A DNA stretch of 64,000 nucleotides from Ignatzschineria ureiclastica (lineage in GTDB: Bacteria > Pseudomonadota > Gammaproteobacteria > Cardiobacteriales > Wohlfahrtiimonadaceae): positions 1-64,000 of the forward strand of contig NZ_QEWQ01000004.1 of the NCBI RefSeq assembly GCF_003121845.1, given 5' to 3'. How positions within the stretch are numbered: the first letter of the stretch is position 1; each line of letters starts with the position of its first letter. The notes beneath the pieces were generated by a model. The model was not told where the DNA came from, ran no database searches, and saw only the letters and a list, made by a program, of their open reading frames with translations. Shown in pieces: positions 36,087-46,935 of the stretch. The translations under genes and the position numbers were made by a program.

Positions 36087-36965
36087 TCATTGTGCTTGTT
36101 GCAATTGTCGTTGTCCAACAAATTGCTTCACAAATTGATAAGCCACGCGACCGCTACGGGCACTACGTGCTTGGGAGAATTGCAAGGCTGCACGCTTTAC
36201 CTCATCATCAAAGTTGATCTCTGGCGCAAATTCTTGTAACCAACTCTCCACAATAGTTAAATACTCTGCTTGAGAGTGAGGATAGAAATTGATCCAAATA
36301 CCAAATCGCTCAGAGAGAGAGATCTTCTCTTCCACTGCTTCTTGAGGATGAACTTCTTGTGCATTGTATTGCGCAAGGTTGTCTTGCATCGATTCAGGCA
36401 GTAAATGCCGGCGATTAGAGGTTGCATAGAGGAGAATATTAGGGGCAGGACTAGAGAGTGAACCGTCTAGTAACGCTTTGAGTGGTTTGTAACTTGCATC
36501 ATTTGCTTCAAATGAGAGATCATCACAGAAGATGATGAAAGAATAGGGGGCATTTTCTAGTAGAGAGAGAAGCTCCGGTAGATCTGCTAGATCCTGACTC
36601 TCAATCTCGACCATTTTAAGATTCTGAGAATGGTAAGTGGCTAAAATTGCTTTGACGATAGAGGATTTTCCAGTTCCTCGCGCACCTGTAAGGAGGACAT
36701 GGTTTGCCGGTAATCCTGCTAAAAATTGTTCAGTATTGTTTCTGATTTGGGCAACTTGCTGATCAATTCCTTGAAGTTGATGAAATTCAATCGTAGCAGG
36801 GCGTGTGATTGGCACAAGGCGACCAAATCGGGAGTGCCGTCCTTTTTGCCAACGAAAAGCTATCGCTTGTTCGAAATCAAAATCATGTTGTTCTGGTGGT
36901 AAGAGAGGATCTAACCGATCAAGCACCTTGGCTATTTTTTGCAGATAGGGAAGCAACTGATCCAT
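36087..36965 (-). CDS. DUF815 family AAA ATPase
   Basis: 292 residues. Walker A GARGTGKSS near residues 94-102, Walker B FIIFCDDLSFE, and YATSNRRHLLPE (sensor region) match the DUF815 family, which has an N-terminal extension before the ATPase core. The cellular role is not established. A C-terminal ARSGRVAYQFVKQFVG stretch is typical of the family. It stands alone between the amino-sugar genes and accA. Confidence 0.88.
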   Translation of the reverse strand: MDQLLPYLQKIAKVLDRLDPLLPPEQHDFDFEQAIAFRWQKGRHSRFGRLVPITRPATIEFHQLQGIDQQVAQIRNNTEQFLAGLPANHVLLTGARGTGKSSIVKAILATYHSQNLKMVEIESQDLADLPELLSLLENAPYSFIIFCDDLSFEANDASYKPLKALLDGSLSSPAPNILLYATSNRRHLLPESMQDNLAQYNAQEVHPQEAVEEKISLSERFGIWINFYPHSQAEYLTIVESWLQEFAPEINFDDEVKRAALQFSQARSARSGRVAYQFVKQFVGQRQLQQAQ

Positions 36966-37026
36966 ATGTAAGAAACCTCATATTCCATATTAATATATGA
37001 TATCGCTAATAGTTATTACTGATATA

Positions 37027-37090
37027 AAAAACACTACTTTAAAAATCACTATTTTAAAAATTAGCACTTTAAAAATTACTATTTCAATTA
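37027..37090. repeat. Degenerate tandem repeat, ~15-bp unit
   Basis: About four imperfect units of cactattttaaaaatt (cactactttaaaaat, cactattttaaaaatt, agcactttaaaaatt, actatttcaatt) in the gene-free stretch 36966-37201 between the DUF815 gene and accA. Confidence 0.6.
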
Positions 37091-37201
37091 ATTATTTCAG
37101 TCAATTGATTGGTCTATCTATCAATTGGTTACAGAGATATTGTTTAAATTAACAGCTTAGAATAAAACTTGTCAATGCATGAAACCGTACCGATTTTTAG
37201 A

Positions 37202-37242
37202 TAAAAAAATGAGCGATGGTCTTTTGTGAAGAACCACCGCTC
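37202..37242 (-). terminator. accA terminator
   Basis: On the minus strand gagcggtggt pairs with accatcgctc (one mismatch), followed by a T-rich run, just after the accA stop codon. Confidence 0.85.
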
Positions 37243-37254
37243 AGATAGGACTAT

Positions 37255-38217
37255 TTACTTGGTTTTAAATTGACCATAAGCCATAATTTTTTCATAACGC
37301 TTCTCAAGAAGTTCATCGACTGAAAGGGCAGAGAGCTCATCGAGAGCTGCATTAATCTCTTTCTTAATATTATCGCTCATCTCTTTATAGTTACGATGTG
37401 CGCCACCTTTCGGCTCTTCGATAATACCGTCAATCAATTTAGCATCTTGATTTTTAGGTGCTGTAACGCCCATCGCTTCAGCTGCTTCCTTATTTTTCTC
37501 AGCACTTTTCCAGAGAATAGAAGCACAACCTTCCGGTGAAATAACTGAGTAGATGGCATATTGCAACATCATTACTCGGTCACCTACGGCAATGGCTAAT
37601 GCGCCACCAGAACCACCTTCACCTGTAACCGTACAGACGATTGGAACGCGTAATTTACTCATTTCAAGCAGATTACGGGCGATTGCTTCACTTTGACCAC
37701 GCTCTTCAGCACCGATACCAGGATAGGCGCCTGGTGTATCGATAAAAGTGACGACCGGAATATTAAAGCGCTCTGCTAATTTCATTAGACGAAGTGCTTT
37801 ACGATATCCTTCAGGGCGGGGCATACCAAAGTTACGTTTGATCTTCTCTTTAGTATCACGCCCTTTTTGATGACCGATAATCATCACAGAACGACCATCA
37901 ATACGACCTAATCCACCCACAATTGCAGCATCATCGGCATAAGCCCGATCTCCATGTAACTCTTGGAAATCATCACAAATCAGATTGATGTAATCCAATG
38001 TGTAAGGGCGAAGCGGATGGCGCGCTAACTGCGTCACTTCCCAAGATGAAAGCTTGGAAAAAATTTGCTCAAGTTTGCTATTTTGCTGCTTCTCTAATGC
38101 TTCAATTTTATCTGAAACATCAATATCTGTATCTTGCGCCCAGTTTTTCAGTTCGTTAATTTTCGTCTGTAATTCATTAATGGGCGCCTCAAAATCGAGG
38201 TAATTCGTATTCAACAC
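37255..38217 (-). CDS. accA: Acetyl-CoA carboxylase carboxyltransferase subunit alpha
   Basis: 320 residues, the standard length. It transfers the carboxyl group from biotin to acetyl-CoA with AccD in fatty-acid synthesis. Characteristic text: LELRG-type [20 protein letters not shown], the [19 protein letters not shown] block, [24 protein letters not shown] and [15 protein letters not shown]. It is monocistronic with a strong terminator. No other acc genes are present in the window. Confidence 0.97.
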   Translation of the reverse strand: MLNTNYLDFEAPINELQTKINELKNWAQDTDIDVSDKIEALEKQQNSKLEQIFSKLSSWEVTQLARHPLRPYTLDYINLICDDFQELHGDRAYADDAAIVGGLGRIDGRSVMIIGHQKGRDTKEKIKRNFGMPRPEGYRKALRLMKLAERFNIPVVTFIDTPGAYPGIGAEERGQSEAIARNLLEMSKLRVPIVCTVTGEGGSGGALAIAVGDRVMMLQYAIYSVISPEGCASILWKSAEKNKEAAEAMGVTAPKNQDAKLIDGIIEEPKGGAHRNYKEMSDNIKKEINAALDELSALSVDELLEKRYEKIMAYGQFKTK

Positions 38218-38294
38218 AATACTCCTAAGTAAATCGATATGTTCTATAAAATACCATATCTACACACAATAGTAAGCTAAAGAATTACGCGCTA

Positions 38295-39659
38295 TTATAC
38301 GCGTGCTGGAATCTTTTCGCGATGTTCTTTCAATTTTGAAGAGATTTGGAATGCTAATTCTAAGCTTTGTTGTGCATTTAATCTAGGATCACAATGAGTA
38401 TGATAACGATTTTCTAAGTCTTTCGAGGTAATGTTCTGGCCGCCACCTAAACATTCTGTAACATCTGTACCGGTCATTTCAAAGTGAACACCACCTGCAT
38501 AAGTCCCTTCTGCATTATGAGCGTCAAAGAAGTTAATGACTTCAGCAAGAATGCGATCAAAAGGTCTTGTTTTATAACGATTCTCTGTAATCGTATTACC
38601 ATGCATTGGGTCACAGCTCCAAACTACATTTTTACCTTCTCGTTTAACCGCACGAAGCAGGCGTGGTAAATGGTCAAGGATATTTTCTGCCCCCATGCGT
38701 GTAATCAGCGTTAAACGACCTGGTTCATTATGAGGATTGAGCGCATCGATTAAGCGAATCAGTTCATCTTCTTCCATCTTTTGGCTCACTTTTACGCCGA
38801 TAGGATTAGAGATACCTTTTGCAAAGTGAACGTGAGCACCATCTAATTGACGCGTTCTTTCCCCAATCCAGAGCATATGGGCCGAAGTATTGTACCAATC
38901 GCCTGTTGTGGAGTCTGTACGAGTCATTGCTTCTTCATAAGGAAGAAGTAGCATCTCATGAGAGGTGAAGTATTCTGTTTCTCGGATAATCGCATTGTTT
39001 GGATCAACACCGCAAGCTTGCATAAATTTAAGCGCATCTTGAATACGAGTTGCAAGGTCAATATAGCGCTCAGCTTGAGGAGAGTTGTCAACAAAACTCA
39101 TTGTCCAGCGCTGAACCCGATGAAGATCTGCATACCCCCCTTTAGCGAAAGCACGAAGTAAGTTAAGCGTTAATCCAGATTGCGCATAAGCTCTCCAAAG
39201 GCGCTCAGGATCAGGTTCGCGTGCTTCAGCCGTAAATTCAATGCCATTGATAACATCACCACGATAGCTGGGGAGAGTTACGCCATCAATAGTTTCACTA
39301 TCTGATGAGCGAGGTTTAGCAAATTGTCCAGCAATTCGACCGACTTTAATGACAGGGCTACTTGCTGCAAAAGTGAGTGTTACAGCCATCTGTAGTAATA
39401 CACGGAATGTATCCCGAATGTTATCTGAACTAAAATCAGCAAAGCTCTCAGCACAATCGCCCCCTTGAAGTAAGAAAGCTTGTCCATTAACCGCTTGTGC
39501 TAATTGCGCTTTCAGGGAACGGGCTTCACCGGCAAATACAAGAGGGGGTGCTTTACGAAGGCGTTCTTCTACTGATTTTAAAGACGCTTGATCTTTGTAA
39601 GTGGGTAATTGTACCGCTGGGAAATCTCTCCAACTAGAAGGGGTCCAAATCTGTGTCAT
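38295..39659 (-). CDS. Class II 3-deoxy-7-phosphoheptulonate (DAHP) synthase
   Basis: 454 residues from the ATG at 39659, which has an AGGA ribosome-binding site; eleven further upstream codons are open but unlikely. It matches the plant/actinobacterial type: [72 protein letters not shown] and [15 protein letters not shown]. It starts aromatic amino-acid synthesis from PEP and erythrose 4-phosphate. Many gammaproteobacteria have only class I enzymes (aroF/G/H); whether a class I enzyme also exists cannot be told here. No leader peptide was found upstream. Confidence 0.95.
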   Translation of the reverse strand: MTQIWTPSSWRDFPAVQLPTYKDQASLKSVEERLRKAPPLVFAGEARSLKAQLAQAVNGQAFLLQGGDCAESFADFSSDNIRDTFRVLLQMAVTLTFAASSPVIKVGRIAGQFAKPRSSDSETIDGVTLPSYRGDVINGIEFTAEAREPDPERLWRAYAQSGLTLNLLRAFAKGGYADLHRVQRWTMSFVDNSPQAERYIDLATRIQDALKFMQACGVDPNNAIIRETEYFTSHEMLLLPYEEAMTRTDSTTGDWYNTSAHMLWIGERTRQLDGAHVHFAKGISNPIGVKVSQKMEEDELIRLIDALNPHNEPGRLTLITRMGAENILDHLPRLLRAVKREGKNVVWSCDPMHGNTITENRYKTRPFDRILAEVINFFDAHNAEGTYAGGVHFEMTGTDVTECLGGGQNITSKDLENRYHTHCDPRLNAQQSLELAFQISSKLKEHREKIPARV

Positions 39660-39778
39660 AATTTTTCCTATTTTTGCATCATGAGTTTGCATGTTATTAA
39701 ATGATAAACAATTTAAATATTTGTTGCTACAACTCTTTTGTGTGAATTGAAATGTAGAAGTAGTCTAAAAATAATACG

Positions 39779-39812
39779 AAAAAAATGCCTTAAGAGATTA
39801 CGCTTAAGGCAT
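39779..39812 (-). terminator. ilvC terminator
   Basis: On the minus strand atgccttaag/cttaaggcat, eight-base loop, followed by seven T. It follows the ilvC stop codon. Confidence 0.85.
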
Positions 39813-39901
39813 CCATTTACTGTTTGATCAGTCTAATGATTTCAATTTTTCCTCTTAGAGAGGATTATTGAGAGAGTGCTAAAGTAGCGCTCCCTTATTC
39901 A

Positions 39902-40942
<1,041 letters not shown>

Positions 40943-40992
40943 TTATGTATCTGATGTTGTGTATCAGTATATTTGTTTGTATCAGTGAATAA

Positions 40993-41118
40993 TAACTCTT
41001 TGATGACGATTCCTTGATGATGATCTATTACTAAAATTAATATTTGTAACAACGTTTTTTCGTACTCATCAGGCCTTAAGTTTGGCTCGGTTGATGATAG
41101 ATTGAAATCAAAGAGTTA
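40993..41118 (-). promoter_or_regulatory. 12-bp perfect inverted repeat in the ilvC leader region
   Basis: taactctttgat (40993-41004) and atcaaagagtta (41107-41118) are perfect complements 102 bases apart. The ilvH-ilvC gap also holds ttggtata and ttggtatg spaced 15 bases (41162-41184), a possible binding-site pair. No leader peptide with branched-chain codons was found here. Role unknown. Confidence 0.4.
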
Positions 41119-41251
41119 ATTCACTTATTCATTGGGTTATTAAAATTGAAGCGTACCTCTATTGGTATACAACAATTTGGTATGTAAATCTATGCACTGT
41201 AGTTTTTTTCGTCAGTTGCAAGATTATTGAGTGATGCTTTTAAGGGGCAAA

Positions 41252-41764
41252 TTAGAGTACAAGTCCCTTGGCACCTCTCACTAAACCTAATGCTCCTGAA
41301 CGTACAATCTCAATAATGCCAAGTTCAGTGACCGCGACAATAAACGCATCGAGTTTATCTTGAGTGCCAGTCACTTCAATGGTGTAAGAGTGCGGTGTTA
41401 CATCAATAATCCGTCCTCTAAACATCTCATTGATCCGAAAGAGTTCAGAGCGATTCTGACCTTCGGCTTGAACTTTAATCAGCATCATTTCTCGCTCAAC
41501 ATGGGCGCTATCGCAAAGATCCGTGAGTTTCACAACGTCAATGAGCTTATTGAGCTGTTTAACGATCTGTTCAACCATATGATTATTGGCAATAGTGACT
41601 AGTGTTAATCGAGAGAGTGAGGGATCTTCGGTAGGGGCAACACAGAGACTTTCAATGTTGTATCCTCTCGCCGAGAAGAGATTCACTACTTTTGAGAGTG
41701 CGCCGGCTTCGTTCTCCATTAAGATCGAAATAATATGACGCGATGTTTCAGTATTAAATGTCAT
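41252..41764 (-). CDS. ilvH: Acetolactate synthase small subunit
   Basis: 170 residues with an N-terminal ACT domain (RHIISILMENEAGALSKVVNLFSARGYNIESL) and the C-terminal ALS_ss_C part. It activates and confers valine feedback on the catalytic subunit. It follows ilvI with 11 bases between, so the pair is co-translated from one mRNA. The length matches IlvH rather than the short IlvN or IlvM. Confidence 0.95.
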   Translation of the reverse strand: MTFNTETSRHIISILMENEAGALSKVVNLFSARGYNIESLCVAPTEDPSLSRLTLVTIANNHMVEQIVKQLNKLIDVVKLTDLCDSAHVEREMMLIKVQAEGQNRSELFRINEMFRGRIIDVTPHSYTIEVTGTQDKLDAFIVAVTELGIIEIVRSGALGLVRGAKGLVL

Positions 41765-41775
41765 GTTTTTCTCCC

Positions 41776-43518
41776 TTAAACTTGGCTTAAGCCGTCTTTT
41801 ACAGTGTTTTCCATCTTATCGCGACCGGCAAGGATCATTTCGTGATGGCCTTTTCCTGCGGGAATCATTGGGTAAACGTTCTCGCTTGGGTCGGTGATGA
41901 AATCGAGGAAGATGGTTTTATCTTTCTGTTTGAAAGCTTCTCTTAATGCAGGTTCAACATCGCTTGGTTTGCGAACTTGAATACCGCTATGACCATAAGC
42001 TTCCGCTAATTTAATGAAATCGGGTAATGAGTCAAAATAGCTCATGCAGTAACGTTTTTGGAAGAAGAATTCTTGCCATTGACGTACCATGCCGAGGTAA
42101 CCATTATTAAGGTTGATAATTTTAACAGGTGCGCAATATTGCAACATCGTTGAAAGCTCTTGTAGCATCATCTGAATACTACCATCGCCTGTAATACAGG
42201 CCACATCGCGATCAGGACGAGCAATTTTAGCGCCCATGGCCGCGGGTAAACCAAAGCCCATTGTGCCAAGACCACCTGAATTGAGCCATTGACGCGGTTC
42301 ATCGAAGGGGTAGTATTGCGCCGCCCACATTTGGTGTTGACCTACATCCGACGTTACAATAGCGCGACCTTCTGTCACTTCAAATAGTTTTTCAACGACA
42401 AATTGTGGTTTGATAATGATGTCGCTATTGTCATAAGCGAGTGATTTCATCGCGCGCCATTCATCAATCTGTTTCCACCATTTCTCAAGCGCTTCTTGAT
42501 CCAATTTTCCTTGTTTTTCGGCATGGATCGCATTGAGCTCTTGGAGTACAGGCTTTAATTGACCTACGATTGGTAGTGTCACAGGGACATTCTTGGCGAT
42601 AGAGGCGGGATCAACATCCACATGAATAATCTTCGCATCCGGACAAAATTGTTCTAAGGTACCAGTAATTCGGTCATCAAAGCGAGCACCTAAAGCGACT
42701 AATACATCACATTCATGCATCGCCATATTCGATTCATAAGTTCCATGCATGCCGAGCATACCTAGAAACTGCTGATCAGTCCCTTCGTAAGCCCCTAAGC
42801 CCATTAAGGTACTGGTAATCGGTAGATTGAGCGCTTTGACAAATTGACGAAGTTCCTCATGAGCTTCCCCAATAATCACGCCACCGCCGGTATAAACCAT
42901 AGGGCGTTTAGCCTGAAGAATTAGATCATAAGCTCTAGCGATCTGTTTAGAATGGCCTTTAATCGTGGGATTATAAGAACGCATTGTAATCGTATCAGGA
43001 TAATCAAATTCTGCTTCTTGAACTGTAACATCTTTGGGCAGGTCAATAACAACAGGGCCAGGGCGACCTGTTGTTGCAATATAGAATGCTTTCTTGATTG
43101 TCTCAGCTAGATCTTTAGCATCTTTGACAAGGAAGTTATGTTTGACACAAGGAAGGGTAATTCCGACGGTGTCGACTTCTTGGAAGGCATCATTCCCAAT
43201 TAAGCTTGTGGCGACTTGTCCTGAGAAGACAATCATTGGGATAGAATCCATATAAGCAGTTGCAATTCCGGTGACAGCATTGGTAAGACCTGGGCCTGAT
43301 GTGACCAGGACAACGCCGGGTTTGCCAGTTGTTCGTGCATAGCCATCAGCAGCATGAGTTGCAGCTTGTTCGTGGCGCACTAGGACATGTTCAATTTTGT
43401 CTTGTTTATAAATTTCATCATACAAAGGAAGTACGGCCCCACCGGGGTACCCAAAAATACATTCCACGTTCTCCTTAATTAAGGAGTGAATGACGATTTC
43501 TGCACCGCTTAATTTCAC
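41776..43518 (-). CDS. ilvI: Acetolactate synthase large subunit
   Basis: 580 residues. Thiamine-diphosphate enzyme with the three usual domains: FGYPGGAVLPLYDEIY and the catalytic Glu region VRHEQAATHAADGYAR at the N-terminus, a central FAD-binding domain and the ThDP motif GDGSIQMMLQEL...NNGYLGMVRQWQ at the C-terminus. It makes acetolactate or acetohydroxybutyrate. The AGGAG ribosome-binding site is good. ilvI-ilvH order and size fit the isozyme III type. The leader upstream contains a possible leader peptide and an inverted repeat. Confidence 0.96.
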   Translation of the reverse strand: MKLSGAEIVIHSLIKENVECIFGYPGGAVLPLYDEIYKQDKIEHVLVRHEQAATHAADGYARTTGKPGVVLVTSGPGLTNAVTGIATAYMDSIPMIVFSGQVATSLIGNDAFQEVDTVGITLPCVKHNFLVKDAKDLAETIKKAFYIATTGRPGPVVIDLPKDVTVQEAEFDYPDTITMRSYNPTIKGHSKQIARAYDLILQAKRPMVYTGGGVIIGEAHEELRQFVKALNLPITSTLMGLGAYEGTDQQFLGMLGMHGTYESNMAMHECDVLVALGARFDDRITGTLEQFCPDAKIIHVDVDPASIAKNVPVTLPIVGQLKPVLQELNAIHAEKQGKLDQEALEKWWKQIDEWRAMKSLAYDNSDIIIKPQFVVEKLFEVTEGRAIVTSDVGQHQMWAAQYYPFDEPRQWLNSGGLGTMGFGLPAAMGAKIARPDRDVACITGDGSIQMMLQELSTMLQYCAPVKIINLNNGYLGMVRQWQEFFFQKRYCMSYFDSLPDFIKLAEAYGHSGIQVRKPSDVEPALREAFKQKDKTIFLDFITDPSENVYPMIPAGKGHHEMILAGRDKMENTVKDGLSQV

Positions 43519-43579
43519 AGGATCTCCTCATTTTTAATATCGAGTTATTATTTTAAATTATTATTCTAGGCGGACTTAA

Positions 43580-43653
43580 ACTGCACAAGGCCTTAATCCT
43601 CCAGAAAAAATATTACATTCTATTATGGATGATCTTGGGTAAAGTTGTGCAGT
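43580..43653 (-). promoter_or_regulatory. Long-range inverted repeat in the ilvI leader
   Basis: actgcacaa (43580-43588) and ttgtgcagt (43645-43653) are perfect complements. On the minus strand the 5' arm lies in the end of the candidate leader peptide (Arg-Leu-His-Asn codons) and the 3' arm is nearer ilvI, as at leuA. Confidence 0.45.
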
Positions 43654-43721
43654 CTAATTGTTAGCTTTTTTAGTATCGTGTGTATACTTGTAAAAAGACT
43701 CATCAAGGTCAGGGTCATCAT
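43623..43721 (-). CDS. Possible ilvI leader peptide, 32 aa (speculative)
   Basis: A short frame starts 29 bases after the hom stop codon with two consecutive ATG codons. It contains 6 Thr, 6 Leu and 3 Ile codons (starting M-M-T-L-T-L, later L-T-I-R-L-H-N). Such enrichment fits a leader peptide for attenuation of a branched-chain operon. The R-L-H codons form one arm of a 9-bp inverted repeat. No strong ribosome-binding site and no clear terminator hairpin with T tract were found, so this remains a proposal. Confidence 0.35.
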   Translation of the reverse strand: MMTLTLMSLFTSIHTILKKLTIRLHNFTQDHP

Positions 43722-43749
43722 TTCGCTCGTTGAAGACGCGATAATGAGA

Positions 43750-45033
43750 TTAAAACATCTCTATCCGAATCGATTTTGTGTTAACAACGCCTTCATTTAA
43801 CATAGCATTATTCATCAGTTTTTCTACATTTTCTTCAATAGTTTTTGCAGTTAATATGATAACTGAATGATTTTCATCGTAAATTTTAATTTTAAAAGCG
43901 CTTCTTAATGTTTCTGAAGCCATCTCTGCAAGTCGCTCAGATAGTGCTTTAAGATCCGTTTTAGCACTACATTGGCAGTTAATATAGTAACGAGATTCAA
44001 ATTGGCTTGATTGAATGATAGGTGCTTCCATTAATTGATGGGAATCAAATCCTAATGCCGGCGCACTATATTGTGCTGTTTGATTATGGGCAATTTCAAT
44101 CAGATCTGCGATAACGGCAGAAGCGGTAGCTTCACTGCCAGCCCCTCGACCGCTCATAAATTGCTCACCTACCGCATTCCCTTGAATGAAAATACCATTG
44201 AGCACCCCGTGAACTTGAGCAAAAGGATGCGTTAATGGCACTAAAGTAGGGTGAACGCGTAGTTCAACGCCTTGTTCACTCTTTTTGGCAATCCCAAGAT
44301 GTTTAATGGCAAATCCTTCGGTACGAGCAATTGTAATATCTTCCGCACTAATTTGTGTAATGCCTTCGGTATATACGGCATCAAATTGCAGTGGGATTCC
44401 AAAAGCTGTTGAGGCAAGAATGGTTAATTTGTGTGCCGCATCAATACCTTCAATATCAAAGGTGGGATCAGCTTCAGCGTAACCGTGTGCTTGAGCCTCT
44501 TTAAGACAAAGTGCAAAGTCGCTTCCTTTACTGCTCATTTCGGTGAGGATGTAGTTAGTCGTACCATTGATAATCCCCATTACAGTATCAATTTCATTTG
44601 CGGCTAAACCTTCCCGGAGACTTTTTAGAATTGGAATACCCCCTGCAACAGCGGCTTCAAAACGCAAGAAAACGCCATTCTCTTCGGCAAGTGCTAACAG
44701 TTCAGTGCCATATTTTGCGATCAGTTCTTTATTGGCAGTAATGACGGATTTACCATTGGTAAGCGCTGTTTTGATATAACTGAGTGCCGGTTCAATACCG
44801 CCGATTAATTCGATGACAATATCAATATCAGAGTGGTTAATAATCTCATCAATATTCGTGGTGAGATTAAGATTGTAGGGATTTTCACGTTCTAAAGAAC
44901 GAACATAGACCCGTTCTATAATGGGAGTTTGTCTTATTCGGCGCACAATTGTTTGTTGATTTTTGTGTAAAACTGAAGCAACACCAGTAGCGACTGTGCC
45001 AAGACCAATTAATCCTAATTTAAGAGGCTCCAT
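43750..45033 (-). CDS. hom: Homoserine dehydrogenase
   Basis: 427 residues, monofunctional. NAD(P)-binding loop GLIGLGTVATGVASVL at residues 7-22, then the family blocks VITANKELIAKYG, EAAVAGGIPILKSLREGLAANEI, GIINGTTNYILTEM and GYAEADPTFDIEGIDAAHKL. The C-terminal ~80 residues form an ACT domain (threonine feedback). It produces homoserine for Thr and Met; Thr feeds Ile synthesis by the ilv genes that follow on the same strand. Confidence 0.96.
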   Translation of the reverse strand: MEPLKLGLIGLGTVATGVASVLHKNQQTIVRRIRQTPIIERVYVRSLERENPYNLNLTTNIDEIINHSDIDIVIELIGGIEPALSYIKTALTNGKSVITANKELIAKYGTELLALAEENGVFLRFEAAVAGGIPILKSLREGLAANEIDTVMGIINGTTNYILTEMSSKGSDFALCLKEAQAHGYAEADPTFDIEGIDAAHKLTILASTAFGIPLQFDAVYTEGITQISAEDITIARTEGFAIKHLGIAKKSEQGVELRVHPTLVPLTHPFAQVHGVLNGIFIQGNAVGEQFMSGRGAGSEATASAVIADLIEIAHNQTAQYSAPALGFDSHQLMEAPIIQSSQFESRYYINCQCSAKTDLKALSERLAEMASETLRSAFKIKIYDENHSVIILTAKTIEENVEKLMNNAMLNEGVVNTKSIRIEMF

Positions 45034-45174
45034 AATAGATAAAATTTCTCCGATGATGATTAAAATAAGTGACGATCAAATTATTAAAATGCGCTACATA
45101 TTCAGTACCGTAGACGCTAGCGATCTTGCATTGCAAATAGCTTACTATCTGTTAAATGAGGATCGTAATGTATG

Positions 45175-45286
45175 AGTCAGCAGTGCGGTTATAGGATTGT
45201 AGGTGGGTAGACCATCTCTGCCGCGTGACCTTGTGGGTTCTAATCTGCAATACTCTTGGCAGTTTACCTGATTTTTGATCAATAAG
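45175..45286. other. Gene-free region with possible structured RNA
   Basis: The gap 45034-45486 between hom and elbB (both minus) holds no convincing gene. attgtag/ctgcaat (45196-45202 with 45245-45251) and, nested inside, tagacc/gggttcta (45208-45213 with 45235-45242) can pair. The stretch is more GC-rich than surrounding intergenic DNA and is followed by a terminator. It does not match 4.5S, 6S, tmRNA or RNase P RNA as I remember them. Confidence 0.3.
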
Positions 45287-45315
45287 AAAACCTGCATAAA
45301 TCTTATGCAGGTTTT
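45287..45315. terminator. Terminator in the hom-elbB gap
   Basis: aaaacctgcata/tatgcaggtttt perfect 12-bp stem with five-base loop. The flanks allow use on either strand; on the minus strand it would end elbB transcription about 170 bases after the stop. Confidence 0.75.
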
Positions 45316-45486
45316 GGGTGAAAAACAAGTATTTACATAAGTGTTTTCATTAAAAAGGCGATGCAATATATGCTATCAGCACTTTGTGACTAGCGTGATG
45401 CTATCGCTATGAATATCGTTATAAAAATGAAAGCATAAAATATGACAATATTTTGATAGCGATTAATAGAATTAGGAGCGCTTGAA

Positions 45487-46173
45487 TTAGGAGAGCTTTT
45501 CTAATCCTTCAACGCAGGCAGTTGCACCTAAGAAAATCTCATAAGGCGTGGCATTACCCTCCATATAGGCACCACTTGTAATCAAATGATTCTTCTGATC
45601 GATATGCGCTTCATCTAAGGCTGTTTCGATATGGGTGATATTCCACGCTTCTAATGCGGGTAGAAAATCCCCGGCATTAGTCGTTTTACCAAATGAGATC
45701 GAGGCATCTGCAATCCCTTTCGTTTTAAGGGCAATCGCAAGTGCCATAGGTGCGGCGCAAATAGCAATAATAGGTTTTTTGAGTGTTAACGCTTCGATTA
45801 ATTGCGCTTCAATATCGCTTTTTAAAGTAGCATCAACGCCTTTCTCTAGAAAGTTAGTGAAGTTTTTAATGACACCAAAACCGCCCGCCATTGCAATGCC
45901 TGAAACGTCATTAAGATTCAGTTCATTGATCGGTTTGATTTGACCGCGAGCAATACGCGCAGCTTCCACTAGAATATTGCGGTTTGGTTCCATCGGCTCG
46001 CCATTAATATGATTGAGTGTATCTTGTTGTAAGCGATCGGGCGCATAAAATTGGACCTGATAACCCGCTTTAGTAAGGGCAATATTGAGCGCTGTCGCTT
46101 CTGTAATTTCAGCACCATCAAGATGACCGCAACCGGCGAGAATTAAAGCAAAAGTTTTATTTGATTTCATCAT
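45487..46173 (-). CDS. elbB: Isoprenoid biosynthesis glyoxalase ElbB
   Basis: 228 residues from the ATG at 46173, five bases after AGGAG; the open frame upstream lacks such a site. It belongs to the DJ-1/PfpI superfamily: FALILAGCGHLDGAEITEATALNIAL, GIAMAGGFGVIKNFTNF and the nucleophile elbow IAICAAPMALA. E. coli ElbB has glyoxalase activity and was linked to isoprenoid production; its physiological role is not certain. Confidence 0.93.
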   Translation of the reverse strand: MMKSNKTFALILAGCGHLDGAEITEATALNIALTKAGYQVQFYAPDRLQQDTLNHINGEPMEPNRNILVEAARIARGQIKPINELNLNDVSGIAMAGGFGVIKNFTNFLEKGVDATLKSDIEAQLIEALTLKKPIIAICAAPMALAIALKTKGIADASISFGKTTNAGDFLPALEAWNITHIETALDEAHIDQKNHLITSGAYMEGNATPYEIFLGATACVEGLEKLS

Positions 46174-46282
46174 ATTATCTCCTAAATTATATTCATTAAT
46201 CCATAATACGTTAGCTAAGTCCATTAGCGGTTTGTGATTGATTCGCGTCGTTGATTTGTATAAATCCCTTTATTGTTAGTTT

Positions 46283-46453
46283 TATCGTCAATTGGGTTTA
46301 AGAAAAAAATTTTGAGTAGTGAGTATAGAGTTTCAAAAAATATAAAATCGTACTAAATAATACTTGTAAAATGCCGGATAGAACAGTTTTCTCGCTTCTC
46401 GTAGCTGATGCGCCGGCATTTGAATAAGCTTATTTTGAACCGATTTGACTATA
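46283..46453 (-). repeat. Interspersed MITE-like repeat, full copy
   Basis: 171 bp with well-kept ends (tatcgtcaattgggttta on the left, gaaccgatttgactata on the right) and internal arms atgccgg/ccggcat. It lies between the divergent genes elbB and the TPR gene. Confidence 0.85.
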
Positions 46454-46490
46454 TCTCAATCTTAATAATGGTTGAAGATACTATAGTGTA

Positions 46491-46518
46491 TATTCAGTAT
46501 TGTATATTCAATATTGTA
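46491..46518. repeat. 14-bp tandem duplication
   Basis: tattcagtattgta is followed directly by tattcaatattgta. It lies in the gene-free stretch 46454-46935 upstream of the TPR gene, where nothing else was recognised. Confidence 0.7.
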
Positions 46519-46935
46519 TTACATAGTAGTGATTACATAATAACGACTTATTAGAGAATGATCGACTGATACTATCAAAGTAGAGTTTTAGGGAGTGTAA
46601 TCTTGATCAGATTTCTAGGGACAATGATTTATGGTGTAAGGGTTCAGTAATGAACTCGGAAGTTGTACAATAAAGTATTCACATAAAGTATGTCACCATC
46701 TGTATCTAGATACTGAGCATATTAGGTTACGGTCGCCGTATTGCGACATTACAAAATCATTTTTCTAGAGAGCCTTTTTTAGAGAGTATTTTACTAGGAT
46801 GAAAATCATAACAATATGATTTATAAGAAAATGATTTAAAATGTGAGAGAATAGCCGTAGCATCAACGCTGTTAGCAGTCAGCGCATTATAATAAAGAAT
46901 TTTGACCGTGAAATGGGCATAGGAGTCATTGTTGT

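Noticed and set aside
45145-45366. 73-residue minus-strand frame in the hom-elbB gap
   Set aside because: It runs through a perfect terminator hairpin, has no ribosome-binding site and no recognisable protein pattern.
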